Of a stretch of 64,000 nucleotides of DNA, positions 1-8,966 are shown piece by piece. Origin of the DNA: Shewanella aestuarii (GTDB lineage Bacteria; Pseudomonadota; Gammaproteobacteria; Enterobacterales; Shewanellaceae); the NCBI RefSeq assembly GCF_014647215.1, contig NZ_BMOT01000001.1:558001-622000 (forward strand). Direction: 5' to 3'. Every line of letters begins with the position of its first letter. Position 1 is the first letter of the stretch. The notes beneath the pieces are model-generated. The model did not search any database and had not been told where the DNA came from. It saw only the letters and a program-made list of their open reading frames with translations. The translations under genes were made by a program, and so were the position numbers.

Positions 1-180
1 GCAAAATGTACTAATAAAATTATTAAGCAAAATTTGGCATGGGCTTTTGGTTATAATGTTATTATTTTACCGCTTGCCGTAACAGGTCATGTGGTTCCTT
101 ACATTGCCGCTATTGGAATGTCATTAAGTTCGATTATTGTCGTCAGTAACAGTTTAAGACTGCTTAGGTTAAAATTATGA
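1..180 (+). CDS. ccoI: C-terminal end of cbb3-oxidase copper P-type ATPase CcoI (partial)
   Basis: Open from the window edge in frame 1 to a TGA at 178-180, giving the last 59 residues of a protein. The tail carries two hydrophobic segments (around WAFGYNVIILPLAVTGHV and IAAIGMSLSSIIVVSNSLRL), which is the usual final transmembrane pair of P1B-type metal ATPases, including the SLSSxxVVxNSLRL signature. Family knowledge: CcoI exports copper needed to build the CuB site of cbb3 cytochrome oxidase. The stop overlaps the ccoS start (ATGA), as in ccoGHIS operons. The catalytic domains lie outside the window, so CopA rather than CcoI cannot be excluded from this piece alone; the ccoS neighbour decides it. 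Confidence 0.85.
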   Translation, partial: AKCTNKIIKQNLAWAFGYNVIILPLAVTGHVVPYIAAIGMSLSSIIVVSNSLRLLRLKL

Positions 181-386
181 GTATCATATATGTACTAATT
201 CCCATTGCCATGCTGTTTGTGTTAATTGCTGTGGCGATCTTTTTTTGGGCGGTAAAAACTGAGCAATTTGACGATCTCGATAGACAAAGTGTCTCGATAC
301 TGTTTGATGATGAACAACCACTTAATTCACCCACACCCTCCAAAACTGAAGTTTTAACCAAAGAAAAATCTGAGTTACCTTCGTGA
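177..386 (+). CDS. ccoS: cbb3-type cytochrome oxidase assembly protein CcoS
   Basis: A 69-residue protein with one N-terminal transmembrane helix (about residues 3-24) followed by the FFWAVKTEQFDDLDRQ stretch that identifies CcoS. Family knowledge: CcoS is needed for cofactor insertion (heme b / CuB) into the catalytic subunit of cbb3 oxidase. The start ATG overlaps the ccoI stop and its own stop overlaps the next gene's GTG, so the three genes are translationally coupled. The C-terminal tail of about 30 residues is polar and probably flexible. Confidence 0.92.
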   Translation: MSIIYVLIPIAMLFVLIAVAIFFWAVKTEQFDDLDRQSVSILFDDEQPLNSPTPSKTEVLTKEKSELPS

Positions 387-1069
387 TCGAATTTAACTAT
401 TTAGGTGCCTTCCTTGTCGGCTTAATGGGCGCTGCGCATTGCTTTGGTATGTGCGGTGGCCTTATTGGGGCATTTTCAACTAACCTGCCACAGCGCCCTG
501 GTAATCAACTTGCCCATCAACTGAGTTTCTTATTAAGTTATAATCTAGGTCGAGTACTAAGTTACACCCTTGCAGGGGCACTTGTTGGTGCTAGCGCGGC
601 GACGTTAGGGCAGATGTTTGCTGTTGATAACTACTTATTATATTTACGATTTTTCGCCGGCATTATGATGATCTTAACCGGTTTGTATATTGCTCAAATT
701 TGGTTTGGTATCGTATATATAGAAGCTCTTGGAAAAGGCCTTTGGAAAATATTACAGCCACTGACTAAACTGGTAATACCGATAAAACACCCAGGCCAAG
801 CCGTCTTAGCGGGTATGGTTTGGGGCTGGCTTCCCTGTGGCCTAGTTTATAGTACCCTGACATGGTCTGTGGCTTCAGGTAGTGCACTTAAGGGAGGAAT
901 AATAATGTTTTTCTTCGGTTTAGGAACACTTCCGGCGTTACTTACGGCTGGTTTCGCGGCAAAGTCATTAGCCTCTTGGGTGCAAAAAAAAGCAGTAAAG
1001 TTAGTCAGTGGACTGCTACTAGTTAGCTTTGGTTTACAGACAATCTATGTCGCAATTCAGCAACTTTAG
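383..1069 (+). CDS. TauE/SafE-family membrane protein of the cco assembly cluster
   Basis: A 228-residue polytopic membrane protein with about six hydrophobic segments. It starts with GTG overlapping the ccoS stop. The motif HCFGMCGG near residues 19-26 and the WGWLPCGLVY motif near residue 150 are typical of the short 'sulfite exporter TauE/SafE' proteins found next to ccoGHIS genes in gammaproteobacteria. The paired Cys residues within membrane segments suggest metal (copper) handling rather than sulfite export; that is inference from motif and context. Tight coupling to ccoS supports a role in cbb3 oxidase maturation. The substrate is not known from sequence. Confidence 0.8.
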   Translation: MIEFNYLGAFLVGLMGAAHCFGMCGGLIGAFSTNLPQRPGNQLAHQLSFLLSYNLGRVLSYTLAGALVGASAATLGQMFAVDNYLLYLRFFAGIMMILTGLYIAQIWFGIVYIEALGKGLWKILQPLTKLVIPIKHPGQAVLAGMVWGWLPCGLVYSTLTWSVASGSALKGGIIMFFFGLGTLPALLTAGFAAKSLASWVQKKAVKLVSGLLLVSFGLQTIYVAIQQL

Positions 1070-1127
1070 TGGCTGCAAAAATTGATTTAGTTTACCATGT
1101 GAATGTCATCAAGATTTAGGAATAGAT

Positions 1128-1874
1128 ATGCCAAGCGATACACTCAAAGTTAAGCGCCCAAACACTGGTGGTTGTGCCATTCATTGTCATGATTGCAGCA
1201 TGGGAACACTTTGTATTCCTTTCACTCTGAACAATTCAGAGCTTGATAAACTTGATAACATAATTGAAAGAAAGAAACCTGTTCAAAAAGGTGATCAAAT
1301 TTTTAAGTCTGGTGATAGCCTTCGCGCGTTATACGCTATCCGTTCAGGTACGATTAAAAGCTACACTATTACTGAGCAAGGCGACGAGCAAATAACCGGC
1401 TTCCATTTAGCTGGAGATGTTATTGGCTTCGACGGCATTCATTCCCAGATGCATCAAAGTTTTGCTCAAGCTCTAGAAACATCTATGGTATGTGAAATCC
1501 CCTTCGACACTTTAGATGAACTTTCTGGCACTATGCCCAAATTAAGACAACAAATAATGCGTTTAATGAGTAATGAAATCATGGTTGATCAAGAAATGAT
1601 TTTATTATTGTCTAAAAAGAATGCAGAAGAGCGCTTAGCCGCTTTTATTTATAATCTTGCAAAACGTTTTGGTGAACGAGGCTTTTCCCCTAAAGAATTT
1701 CGCTTAACCATGACCCGAGGTGATATCGGTAATTATTTAGGCTTAACCGTTGAAACAATCAGTCGCTTGTTAGGCCGTTTTCAAAAGTCAGATTTCATTG
1801 AAGTAAACGGAAAATATATCTCGATTAAAGATCATAGCGCGTTAGGTTTATTAGCGGGTCATTCACGCCTATAA
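1128..1874 (+). CDS. etrA: FNR-family oxygen-sensing regulator EtrA
   Basis: A 248-residue Crp/FNR-family regulator collinear with E. coli FNR. The N terminus has the [4Fe-4S]-binding cysteines [16 protein letters not shown] (C16, C20, C23, C29), and a further Cys lies in SMVCEIPF, matching the fourth ligand. A cNMP-type beta-barrel occupies about residues 45-130 and a dimerisation helix follows. The C-terminal winged helix has [10 protein letters not shown], where the E..SR pattern reads the TTGAT half-site. Family knowledge: oxygen destroys the cluster, so the protein binds DNA only anaerobically. It sits between cbb3 oxidase genes and uspE, as fnr does in many relatives. Three matching operator sites occur in this window (uspE, hyaA, hypB). 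An AGGAATAG ribosome site precedes the ATG. Confidence 0.96.
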   Translation: MPSDTLKVKRPNTGGCAIHCHDCSMGTLCIPFTLNNSELDKLDNIIERKKPVQKGDQIFKSGDSLRALYAIRSGTIKSYTITEQGDEQITGFHLAGDVIGFDGIHSQMHQSFAQALETSMVCEIPFDTLDELSGTMPKLRQQIMRLMSNEIMVDQEMILLLSKKNAEERLAAFIYNLAKRFGERGFSPKEFRLTMTRGDIGNYLGLTVETISRLLGRFQKSDFIEVNGKYISIKDHSALGLLAGHSRL

Positions 1875-1890
1875 ATATAATGGTGAATGT

Positions 1891-1939
1891 TTGATCTAGC
1901 TCAAGTTATATTTATTAGTAAAAGGTGATACTGCTTATA
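1891..1939 (+). promoter_or_regulatory. FNR/EtrA box and class II promoter for uspE
   Basis: TTGAT-CTAG-CTCAA at 1891-1904 matches the FNR palindrome TTGAT-N4-ATCAA in 9 of 10 defined bases. Its centre (1897.5) is 41.5 bases before a predicted start at 1939, and GATACT at 1927-1932 is a plausible -10 (4 of 6). This geometry is what class II FNR activation needs. The transcription start is inferred from spacing only. Confidence 0.6.
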
Positions 1940-1977
1940 TCACTAACTGCTTAAATTTAAATAGCTTTGGAGGTTTT

Positions 1978-2907
1978 ATGAAGGAATATAAGAAAATACT
2001 GGTTATTATTAACCCCACTACCGACCATCAAGCCGCCTTAGATAGAGCAATTGAATTAGCTTCTAAAAGCCAAGCAAAGATTACCGCGTTTTTATCTATT
2101 TTTGACTTTTCCTACGAGATGACCTCTATCCTGTCTGCACATGAACGTGAAGCCATGAGACAGGGCGTTATCGATCAACGTACAGCTTGGCTAAATGAAC
2201 TTATCAGTAAATCCAATTTAAACCATATCGACATTAATTCTCAGGTTGTGTGGCATAACCGCCCTTTTGAGTCAGTCATCAATTACGCAATCGAAGGTGA
2301 TTACGATTTAATTGTTAAAAGTACTCATGCACATGACAAACTTAAAGCGGTTATTTTTACCCCAACGGATTGGCATTTAATGCGTAAAGCACCTCAGCCG
2401 GTTCTTATGGTAAAAGAGCATGATTGGCCAGTCGCAGGAAAAATTCTTTGTGCTGTTAATGTCGCTTCAGAGGATGAAGATCAACAAAATCTCAATGGAA
2501 AAATCATTAAGTACGCACAGGATTTGGCATCAAAGTTTTCTGCCAGTGTGCATTTAGTTAATGGTTATCCTGGCACGCCTGTTAATTTAGCTATTGAGTT
2601 ACCTGATTTTGATGCCAATGCTTACAATGATAGTGTACGCATGCAACATGAACAGCGTGTTCAGTATCTGGCAAATTCATATAACATTCCTGTTGATAAT
2701 TGTCATGTTGAAGAAGGCTTACCAGAAGATGTGATCCCTGAGCTGGCTGAAAAACTTGATGCTGAACTGGTTATCTTAGGCACAGTAGGTCGCACCGGTT
2801 TTTCAGCGGCCCTTATTGGCAACACCGCTGAGCATGTTATTGATAGCTTGAATTGTGATTTATTAGCATTGAAACCCGATGGTTATAAATCACCTTTAGC
2901 TGAATAA
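1978..2907 (+). CDS. uspE: Universal stress protein E (tandem Usp domains)
   Basis: A 309-residue cytoplasmic protein with two Usp domains, roughly residues 3-145 and 155-300. The second ends in GTVGRTGFSAALIGNTAEHV, the glycine-rich loop typical of Usp nucleotide-binding folds. Length and position directly after an fnr gene match E. coli uspE. Family knowledge: UspE is a stress-survival and aggregation factor without a defined reaction. A strong ribosome site (GGAGG) precedes the ATG. The upstream FNR-type box suggests induction under oxygen limitation. Confidence 0.93.
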   Translation: MKEYKKILVIINPTTDHQAALDRAIELASKSQAKITAFLSIFDFSYEMTSILSAHEREAMRQGVIDQRTAWLNELISKSNLNHIDINSQVVWHNRPFESVINYAIEGDYDLIVKSTHAHDKLKAVIFTPTDWHLMRKAPQPVLMVKEHDWPVAGKILCAVNVASEDEDQQNLNGKIIKYAQDLASKFSASVHLVNGYPGTPVNLAIELPDFDANAYNDSVRMQHEQRVQYLANSYNIPVDNCHVEEGLPEDVIPELAEKLDAELVILGTVGRTGFSAALIGNTAEHVIDSLNCDLLALKPDGYKSPLAE

Positions 2908-2997
2908 CTCAACTATAACGTTGAGTTGTACTTTACCCAGTAACCGATTACTGGAATAATACGCGCCCTGAAACACATAGTTACTGGGCGCATTTTT
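2906..2997 (+). promoter_or_regulatory. Competing hairpins in the uspE-ttcA gap (possible attenuator or uspE terminator)
   Basis: Four structures are visible. AACTCAAC/GTTGAGTT (2906-2913 with 2920-2927) forms an 8-bp stem directly at the uspE stop. CCAGTAA/TTACTGG (2937-2943 with 2948-2954) forms a 7-bp stem with a 4-base loop. GCGCCC/GGGCGC (2963-2968 with 2986-2991) is followed by TTTTT (2993-2997), like a terminator, and the T run touches the ttcA ATG. Finally CCCAGTAAC (2936-2944) can pair for 9 bp with GTTACTGGG (2980-2988), which would break both the second and third stems. No purine-rich ribosome site is visible before the ATG. Function is inferred from the pairing only. Confidence 0.5.
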
Positions 2998-3942
2998 ATG
3001 TCTGAAGTAGATCTACAAGAACAAGTTAAAAAAAATACCACCCGCATGAACAAACTTCAAAAACGTTTACGTCGTGAAGTGGGCTCTGCTATCGCTGATT
3101 ACAATATGATTGAAGACGGCGATCTTGTCATGTGTTGTCTATCTGGTGGTAAAGATAGCTATGCCATGCTTGATATCTTAATCAATCTTCAGCAACGAGC
3201 GCCAATCTCTTTCAAAATTGTTGCGGTCAATCTTGATCAAAAACAACCTGGTTTTCCTGAGCATATCTTACCTGCATACTTAGATACCTTAGGTATTGCG
3301 TACCATATTCTTGAAAAAGACACTTATTCAATTGTTAAAGATAAAATTCCAGAAGGTAAAACCACTTGCTCTTTGTGCTCTCGATTGCGTCGTGGCACCT
3401 TATACGGATTTGCGCAGCGTATTGGCGCAACTAAAATTGCCCTCGGCCATCACCGTGACGACATAATAGAAACCCTGTTTTTAAATATGTTTTATGGCGG
3501 AAAGATGAAAGCTATGCCACCTAAATTATTATCTGATGACGGTGCGAATATGGTGATTAGACCATTAGCATATAGCAGAGAAAAAGACATTGCAGAATAT
3601 GCCGCGTTAAAGCAATTTCCGATCATACCTTGTAACTTATGCGGTTCTCAGGAAAATTTAAAGCGCGGCGCAATTAAAGACATGCTTAACTTATGGGATA
3701 AACAACATCCTGGCAGAATTGAAACCATATTCACTGCGATGCAAAATACCGCACCATCACAAGGCGTTGACCGCGAGAACTTTAATTTTTTAAGTCTTAA
3801 ACGTGATGAGAATGCCCCTATGAAAGGAGATGTGGCTGAGTCAAATTTACCTGCATTCGATTTTTTAGATATTAGCAATAATGGCCATATTGATCTTGAT
3901 GCTGCAAAACGTATTGATGTGGTGACAACTTTCAAACCTTAA
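2998..3942 (+). CDS. ttcA: tRNA 2-thiocytidine(32) synthetase TtcA
   Basis: A 314-residue protein collinear with E. coli TtcA (311 residues). The PP-loop SGGKDSY near residue 49 binds ATP, and the CSLCSRLRR (about residues 122-130) and CNLCGSQ (about 211-217) CxxC motifs hold the iron-sulfur cluster. Family knowledge: TtcA adenylates cytidine 32 of certain tRNAs and inserts sulfur to make s2C32. The start at 2998 agrees with the family N terminus, but no clear Shine-Dalgarno lies in front of it; the preceding bases are a hairpin and T run. Confidence 0.95.
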   Translation: MSEVDLQEQVKKNTTRMNKLQKRLRREVGSAIADYNMIEDGDLVMCCLSGGKDSYAMLDILINLQQRAPISFKIVAVNLDQKQPGFPEHILPAYLDTLGIAYHILEKDTYSIVKDKIPEGKTTCSLCSRLRRGTLYGFAQRIGATKIALGHHRDDIIETLFLNMFYGGKMKAMPPKLLSDDGANMVIRPLAYSREKDIAEYAALKQFPIIPCNLCGSQENLKRGAIKDMLNLWDKQHPGRIETIFTAMQNTAPSQGVDRENFNFLSLKRDENAPMKGDVAESNLPAFDFLDISNNGHIDLDAAKRIDVVTTFKP

Positions 3943-4009
3943 AATATCATCAACAATACCAGCTGGTGATAAGCTTTTGGTATCTTAAAGCGGTAACCTT
4001 ATCAAAAAT

Positions 4010-4037
4010 AAAAAGCCCTGATTATTCAGGGCTTTTT
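4010..4037. terminator. Bidirectional terminator between ttcA and the DUF2987 gene
   Basis: AAAAA-GCCCTG-ATTATT-CAGGGC-TTTTT: a 6-bp GC-rich stem flanked by A and T runs, serving both convergent genes. Confidence 0.9.
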
Positions 4038-4052
4038 ATTAATCAATTACAA

Positions 4053-4688
4053 CTAGTTAACCCAAGGACTCAATACGCTAGGTTTATGGGAAAATGACAA
4101 CTCTGTAAGCATGCCAATCTCTTCAGCACTGATGGTAAAACGGGACTGAATGGCTCTTGATTCACCATTCATCGTTAAAGTTAAAGGCATATCACCAGAA
4201 AATTCGAACGTTAACCCTGTTAATGGCTTTCTGAAGTATTTCATCGGGAACCCTTGTAAAGTATCAAGCAACCCGTTCATATCGTCCAAGACTAACTGTA
4301 ATTCTTTACTAGTGTAACGAGTTAAAGTTTCACGTGCCCTAACCTGCATTGCAATACCACATTGATTAGCATCACCCTGAACTTCTATATTCACTAAACC
4401 GCGATTTGATTTTAAATCATCATCAAAAGGCATGAAAATACGTTGTTCATGGGTATAGGTAAGCGGAAATGATTGTGATTCAGTAGTAATATTACCCGAT
4501 AAAATAGTACAGTTTTCCGATTTAGGTACACTAAACACTAATTCAACATAGGGATAGCTTGCCTTATTAACTCGTTTTAACGGGTTATAAAATCCGCTGT
4601 ATTCTAAAGAAACAGTATCTGAAGTGGCGTTAAAACTTGTAAACACTAATAACGTTAACCCTAGTACAACACTCTTATGTAATAACAT
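4053..4688 (-). CDS. DUF2987-family exported protein of unknown function
   Basis: About 211 residues from the ATG at 4688, preceded by AGGA; an upstream TTG at 4709 is less likely. The N terminus is a signal peptide (LLHKSVVLGLTLLVFTSFNA), so the protein is probably periplasmic. The rest is beta-rich without transmembrane segments. Residue pattern and size match the DUF2987 family, found mainly in Shewanella and relatives, whose function is unknown. Two cysteines (in SENCTILSG and ANQCGIAMQ) could form a periplasmic disulfide. It stands alone, convergent with ttcA and divergent from ybhK/yvcK. Confidence 0.75.
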   Translation of the reverse strand: MLLHKSVVLGLTLLVFTSFNATSDTVSLEYSGFYNPLKRVNKASYPYVELVFSVPKSENCTILSGNITTESQSFPLTYTHEQRIFMPFDDDLKSNRGLVNIEVQGDANQCGIAMQVRARETLTRYTSKELQLVLDDMNGLLDTLQGFPMKYFRKPLTGLTFEFSGDMPLTLTMNGESRAIQSRFTISAEEIGMLTELSFSHKPSVLSPWVN

Positions 4689-4839
4689 ACAACAATCCTG
4701 TTCAAACAATAAACAACAATCAAATATGCCTAGAATATTGCATTTTTTTTGCGTTTATTACTGTAATCTATAATACAATCGAAGCGATATTCTATCACAT
4801 TAATCTACTTAAATTCTCAAGGAAAGAGTCTGTAATGAT

Positions 4840-5748
4840 ATGTTAAATCAACGATTAGCCAGCTTTAATAAAGTAGTAGCGATTGGCGGTGGCCACGGCC
4901 TTGGTCGTGTATTAGCCTCTTTGTCTTTTTTGGGCGATAGATTAACTGGTATTGTGGCAACTACCGACAATGGTGGTTCTACTGGGCGGCTTAGGCAAGA
5001 CCAACACACAATAGCATGGGGTGACTTAAGAAATTGTCTTTCGCACTTAGCACCTAGGCCATCGTTAAGTTCACAGTTATTTGACCATAGATTTATGGGT
5101 AATAATGAGCTATCTGGACACAATTTAGGGAATGTCATTCTGCATGCACTAGATCAACTTTGTGTTAGGCCACTTGATGCCGTCAACCTTGTACGTTCTT
5201 TACTTAAAATCAACACCTCAATTATACCTATGTCTGAAGCATCAACTCATTTAACAGCATTGACTTATTGTGGCAATAAAATTATTGGTGAATTAAGCGT
5301 TGATGAAATGAAAGAGGCCCCCGTTGCACTTAGCCTAGAACCAGAAGTGGATGCCACAATTGAAGCATGCGATGCTATTGCAAGTGCAGATCTGATAATA
5401 CTAGGACCAGGTAGCTTTTTAACTAGCATAATCCCGCCACTGCTATTACCAAGAATTGCTAACAGTATTCAACGGTCGCAAGCGAAAGTAATATTAATTG
5501 ATAATTTAACCGATGAGTATTCTGTCGCTAATCAATTTAGTATTGGCGAGAAAATAAATTGGATCCACCAAGTTATCGGCGCAGAGATCATCAGTGATGT
5601 TATTCAACAATGCCATCAGTCTTCGACTATCAATAGCGAACATTCAGCAATTAATTTTCATCAATTTGATTTAGTCAGCTCTCATCATAAAGGCTTACAT
5701 GACAAAACCGCATTAGGTGATGCTATCTGTCAGATCACTCGCATATAA
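4840..5748 (+). CDS. ybhK: YvcK/YbhK-family (CofD-like) putative gluconeogenesis factor
   Basis: A 302-residue protein, the same length as E. coli YbhK. The N-terminal AIGGGHGLGRVLASL nucleotide-binding loop and the ATTDNGGSTGRLR motif are signatures of the CofD-like YvcK family, as are GDLRNCL and the later LSGHNLGN segment. Family knowledge: YvcK proteins bind UDP-sugars and are needed for growth on gluconeogenic carbon sources and for normal cell shape in several bacteria; no enzymatic reaction is agreed. AAGGAAAGAG precedes the start by about 11 bases. A strong terminator lies at the stop codon. Confidence 0.9.
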   Translation: MLNQRLASFNKVVAIGGGHGLGRVLASLSFLGDRLTGIVATTDNGGSTGRLRQDQHTIAWGDLRNCLSHLAPRPSLSSQLFDHRFMGNNELSGHNLGNVILHALDQLCVRPLDAVNLVRSLLKINTSIIPMSEASTHLTALTYCGNKIIGELSVDEMKEAPVALSLEPEVDATIEACDAIASADLIILGPGSFLTSIIPPLLLPRIANSIQRSQAKVILIDNLTDEYSVANQFSIGEKINWIHQVIGAEIISDVIQQCHQSSTINSEHSAINFHQFDLVSSHHKGLHDKTALGDAICQITRI

Positions 5749-5776
5749 AAAAGGACTGCCTAGGCAGTCCTTTTTT
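5747..5776. terminator. Bidirectional terminator between ybhK and aspC
   Basis: Stem GGACTGC/GCAGTCC (5753-5759 with 5764-5770) around CTAG, with an A run before and T6 after; it overlaps the last base pairs of the ybhK stop. Confidence 0.92.
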
Positions 5777-5790
5777 ATTAAACGTAAAAA

Positions 5791-6984
5791 TTAGAGTACT
5801 TTTGCAATCGCCTTGCATACTGCAGGCATATTGTCTTTAGTCAAACCTGCAACACTAATCCGACCTGAACCAACAATATAAATTGCAAACTCATCACGTA
5901 GACGGTTCACTTGATCTTTGTTTAAGCCAGAGAAACTGAACATGCCGTTTTGGCGCGAAATAAAGCTAAAATCTTGAGTGACGCCTTCTGCTTTTAAACT
6001 TTCAACGAATAAGGTCCGCATTTGTGCAATACGTTGACGCATTTCAGTTAATTCAGCTTCCCATTCAGCTCTAAGAGCATCATCAGCCAAAATAGTACTG
6101 ACAATCAAACCGCCGTGTGCTGGTGGATTTGAATAATTTGAACGAATGGTCTTTTTAATCTGACTGAAACTTCTATCAGCCGTTGCCTTATCTTCAGCAA
6201 CAAGGGTAACAGCACCAATGCGTTCGTTATATAAACCAAAGTTTTTAGAAAAAGAATTAGCGATTAAAAGTTCAGGCACAACCTTAGCTACAGCGCGCAA
6301 CCCTTGAGCATCTTCTTCAATACCTGCCCCAAAACCTTGGTAAGCAAAGTCAAACAAAGGTAATAATGACTTTTCTAAACAAAGCTGAGCAACCAGTTTC
6401 CATTGTTCAATGTTTAAATCAATACCGGTCGGATTATGACAACAGCCATGAAGTAACACGATATCACCAGCAGAGGCTTGTTCTAAGTCTGCGAGCATTG
6501 CATCAAAATCCATATCATGGGTAGCTGCAGCATAATATTGATATTGCTTAACCGTTAAGCCAGCTGTTTCGAAAATATTTTGGTGGTTAGCCCAGGTTGG
6601 ATTACTCACCCAAATCGTCTTTGAACTTGTATTAGTGGCTAAAAATTCAGCTGCAACACGTAACGCTCCGGTACCACCAGGCGCTTGTGCCGTAACGGCA
6701 CGGTGTTGGCTAACTAATTCACTTTTATCACCGAATAATAAGTTTTGTACAACTTGGTTGTAAGCTTGAACACCTTCAATTCCAAGGTAGTTTTTAGTTT
6801 TCTCAATTTCAAGTAACTTAGCTTCAGCTTTTTTAACTGATTTTAGCACCGGAGTTTGGCCTGCTTCGTCTTTGTAGATCCCTACCCCTAAATTGACTTT
6901 ATGTGCACGAGTATCCGCTTTAAATGTATCAGTTAGACCTAGGATTGGATCAGCAGGAGCTTGAGAAACTTGAGAGAAAATCAT
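5791..6984 (-). CDS. aspC: Aspartate aminotransferase (class I, AspC type)
   Basis: A 397-residue fold-type I PLP enzyme, close to AspC in the N terminus ([31 protein letters not shown]). The PLP lysine lies in [16 protein letters not shown] (about residue 245), and SGRISVAGL carries the substrate-carboxylate arginine near the C terminus. It converts aspartate plus 2-oxoglutarate to oxaloacetate plus glutamate, and this family often also accepts aromatic amino acids. It is a monocistronic cytoplasmic enzyme. TyrB is less likely because the AspC-specific N-terminal segments are kept. Confidence 0.92.
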   Translation of the reverse strand: MIFSQVSQAPADPILGLTDTFKADTRAHKVNLGVGIYKDEAGQTPVLKSVKKAEAKLLEIEKTKNYLGIEGVQAYNQVVQNLLFGDKSELVSQHRAVTAQAPGGTGALRVAAEFLATNTSSKTIWVSNPTWANHQNIFETAGLTVKQYQYYAAATHDMDFDAMLADLEQASAGDIVLLHGCCHNPTGIDLNIEQWKLVAQLCLEKSLLPLFDFAYQGFGAGIEEDAQGLRAVAKVVPELLIANSFSKNFGLYNERIGAVTLVAEDKATADRSFSQIKKTIRSNYSNPPAHGGLIVSTILADDALRAEWEAELTEMRQRIAQMRTLFVESLKAEGVTQDFSFISRQNGMFSFSGLNKDQVNRLRDEFAIYIVGSGRISVAGLTKDNMPAVCKAIAKVL

Positions 6985-7326
6985 TACAACATTCCTAAAA
7001 ATAGTGAAGTACAGATTGGTGTAGCTCTTTATACCACCCTAGTGGGTTTGTGAGTAGTGAGAAGTTTGATTGATGGTTCGATAAATACAGTAAACTTAAG
7101 ATATATCAAAAAATTGACAAATTAATGCAGATTATAAAATAAAGACGCGCAATTATTGTCATCGATGATAAGTTGTCTTATCTGTATGAGTGTATCTAGG
7201 GTTATTTATGTCCTTAACAATTAGTGTCTATGGTAATACGGCCTTTAAACTCTATTTTCTAGTTAAATTGCACAAACCTAAATAAATATCGCATTATCGA
7301 TATGATAATTACGATTTAACAAGCAT
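6985..7326. other. Gene-free stretch upstream of aspC
   Basis: About 340 AT-rich bases between the aspC start and the tRNA-Asp terminator. It must hold the aspC promoter; TTGATA (7104-7109, minus strand) with a poor -10 is the only candidate I see and I do not rely on it. A 25-codon frame at 7208 has no supporting features. No repeats or RNA genes are visible. Confidence 0.6.
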
Positions 7327-7357
7327 AAAAAAAGCCTCATCTAATGATGAGGCTTTC
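7327..7357 (-). terminator. Terminator of tRNA-Asp
   Basis: On the minus strand a 7-bp stem (GCCTCAT with ATGAGGC, 7334-7340 and 7347-7353) is followed by a run of seven Ts, just downstream of the tRNA 3' end. Confidence 0.9.
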
Positions 7358-7364
7358 TCTAATT

Positions 7365-7441
7365 TGGCGGAGCGGACGGGACTCGAACCCGCGACCCCCG
7401 GCGTGACAGGCCGGTATTCTAACCAACTGAACTACCGCTCC
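7365..7441 (-). tRNA. tRNA-Asp (GTC)
   Basis: A 77-base cloverleaf on the minus strand including an encoded CCA. The acceptor stem GGAGCGG pairs with CCGCTCC, the anticodon loop reads CTGTCAC (anticodon GTC), and the T arm contains GGTTCGAGTCC. It is followed by a strong terminator and preceded by a promoter-like sequence at 7530-7558, so it is a single-gene transcript. Confidence 0.97.
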
Positions 7442-7529
7442 AAATTTGTTTAAGTTAATTTCACATTAACTTACTGAAAACTAGACTTAATAACCACGAT
7501 TTATTGGCTGCCGTTTTCAATTGCGTTGA

Positions 7530-7558
7530 ATAATAATCTTGAGAATAAACCTCGTCAA
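7530..7558 (-). promoter_or_regulatory. Probable sigma-70 promoter of tRNA-Asp
   Basis: On the minus strand TTGACG (7553-7558) and TATTAT (7530-7535) are separated by exactly 17 bases, 5 of 6 matches to each consensus. The predicted start near 7523 gives a leader of about 80 bases before the tRNA. Confidence 0.6.
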
Positions 7559-7614
7559 CCCTTTTCTATTAAAATATTTCTGATTTGCGAAAAAATAATC
7601 AACTAGTCTACATT

Positions 7615-8958
7615 TTAGCCTTTATCATCAGGTATCATTAAATCAATGTCATCCAGGTCTAAATTATCCTCAGACGATGCGCCTCCGCTTTTAAGCTCCT
7701 GTTCTTTTAATCTGGTTTCAGCAGCAGCAAGTGCTTTTGATAACGCTTGCTTTTTACGCCAGATAATAAATCCAATAATACCTATAAATAGTAAAACACC
7801 ATTTACCGTTGCTATCCAAAAGATGGCGTCATCTTTGGCTTTTTGCTCTTCTACCAACGCGATTTTAGCGGCTTTCTCAGCCAATTCTTCTTCGCTAGGA
7901 GGTGGTGCTGGAGGTTCTATAAGATTAAAAAACATTTCAGGGATATTAAGTAAAATTTCACGCCCACGTATCGCGGTACTGGCGACAGTACCTTTAACCC
8001 GATAACTGCCAAACTCGGAAACCGTTGGAAGGGGTAACATATATTCAGGAGTGGGAATATCCATCAGTACCACAGGAATTTGTAAACCCGCAGGCCCGAC
8101 TAACTCGAATTGTAAATGAGTTTGTGACAACAACACTTCGGCTTCGTTGACCGATATAGCTAAATGCCAAGTCCCCGTTAATGGATCATCGGGAGCAATC
8201 ATTTTGACGTTAATAGGTTGCCTAGATAAAAGAAAGGGCATGTTATATTCACGTTCAAAAATATTATTACGTGCAGTAACACTTAATTTATAATGACCCG
8301 CTGGTTGTTCTAGATTAGTGCTACCAGTGAATATTCCGTCATCTGGTCGCTCATCTAAATCTTCACCATTATCTTTATAAGCCCCAACAATAATCGTACC
8401 GGTAGCAAAATTATCATCACCAGGTTGGTGCTCACTGGTAAATTTAGACGTCCACTCAATCATGAAATCTAAACCAGGCATGCGCATGGTTAAATCATCG
8501 GCGGTTAATCTTGCAACAATTTTAAGACGTTCACCTTGATATAAAGGTTGTGGAAGAGGCTCTACATCAATATTGATTTTAGATACTTTTTCAATTTTAG
8601 AACCGGGTAAAACATCACCAAGCAATTGCCATGGGCCTGGGGTTGGGTTTGCTATGGCAATAATGTCGCCCGTTATTCCGTCTACCCACTTGACCGAACC
8701 GGGATGACGTGATGAATACCACTTACTACCGTCAGGTTGGACGACTACAACGGGAGATGAGCCGTAATTGCGTTGCACAATTAAGGTAACTTGTTCAACT
8801 TCATGATCGATTCTAAATCGATTTTTTAATTCCATAGCATATGGTGCTGGAACATAATCACTAAAGGAATCAGTGTTAGTTGCAGTGTATCCGCCATATG
8901 GCAACATAGAACAAATGCCAAATAGAATGGCGTAAAATTTAGCACCGGTTAATTTCAT
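7615..8958 (-). CDS. TIGR03503-family membrane-anchored exported protein, function unknown
   Basis: About 447 residues from the ATG at 8958, chosen because AGAGGA precedes it and because it follows the dnaQ stop by 8 bases. A signal peptide (KFYAILFGICSMLPYGGYTA) leads into a large beta-rich periplasmic region with Ig-like features (GHYKLSVTARN, GSYRVKGTV). A charged/proline hinge (EPPAPPPSEEELAEKAA) follows, then one transmembrane helix (about residues 383-402) and a short acidic cytoplasmic tail with LDLDDIDLMIPDD. This matches the TIGR03503 family of Shewanella and related genera. Function is unknown; extracellular or partner-binding domains are only inferred. Confidence 0.75.
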   Translation of the reverse strand: MKLTGAKFYAILFGICSMLPYGGYTATNTDSFSDYVPAPYAMELKNRFRIDHEVEQVTLIVQRNYGSSPVVVVQPDGSKWYSSRHPGSVKWVDGITGDIIAIANPTPGPWQLLGDVLPGSKIEKVSKINIDVEPLPQPLYQGERLKIVARLTADDLTMRMPGLDFMIEWTSKFTSEHQPGDDNFATGTIIVGAYKDNGEDLDERPDDGIFTGSTNLEQPAGHYKLSVTARNNIFEREYNMPFLLSRQPINVKMIAPDDPLTGTWHLAISVNEAEVLLSQTHLQFELVGPAGLQIPVVLMDIPTPEYMLPLPTVSEFGSYRVKGTVASTAIRGREILLNIPEMFFNLIEPPAPPPSEEELAEKAAKIALVEEQKAKDDAIFWIATVNGVLLFIGIIGFIIWRKKQALSKALAAAETRLKEQELKSGGASSEDNLDLDDIDLMIPDDKG

Positions 8959-8966
8959 TAAATAAT

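Noticed and set aside
7208..7285. 25-codon frame between aspC and tRNA-Asp
   Set aside because: Too short, with no motif or conserved context.
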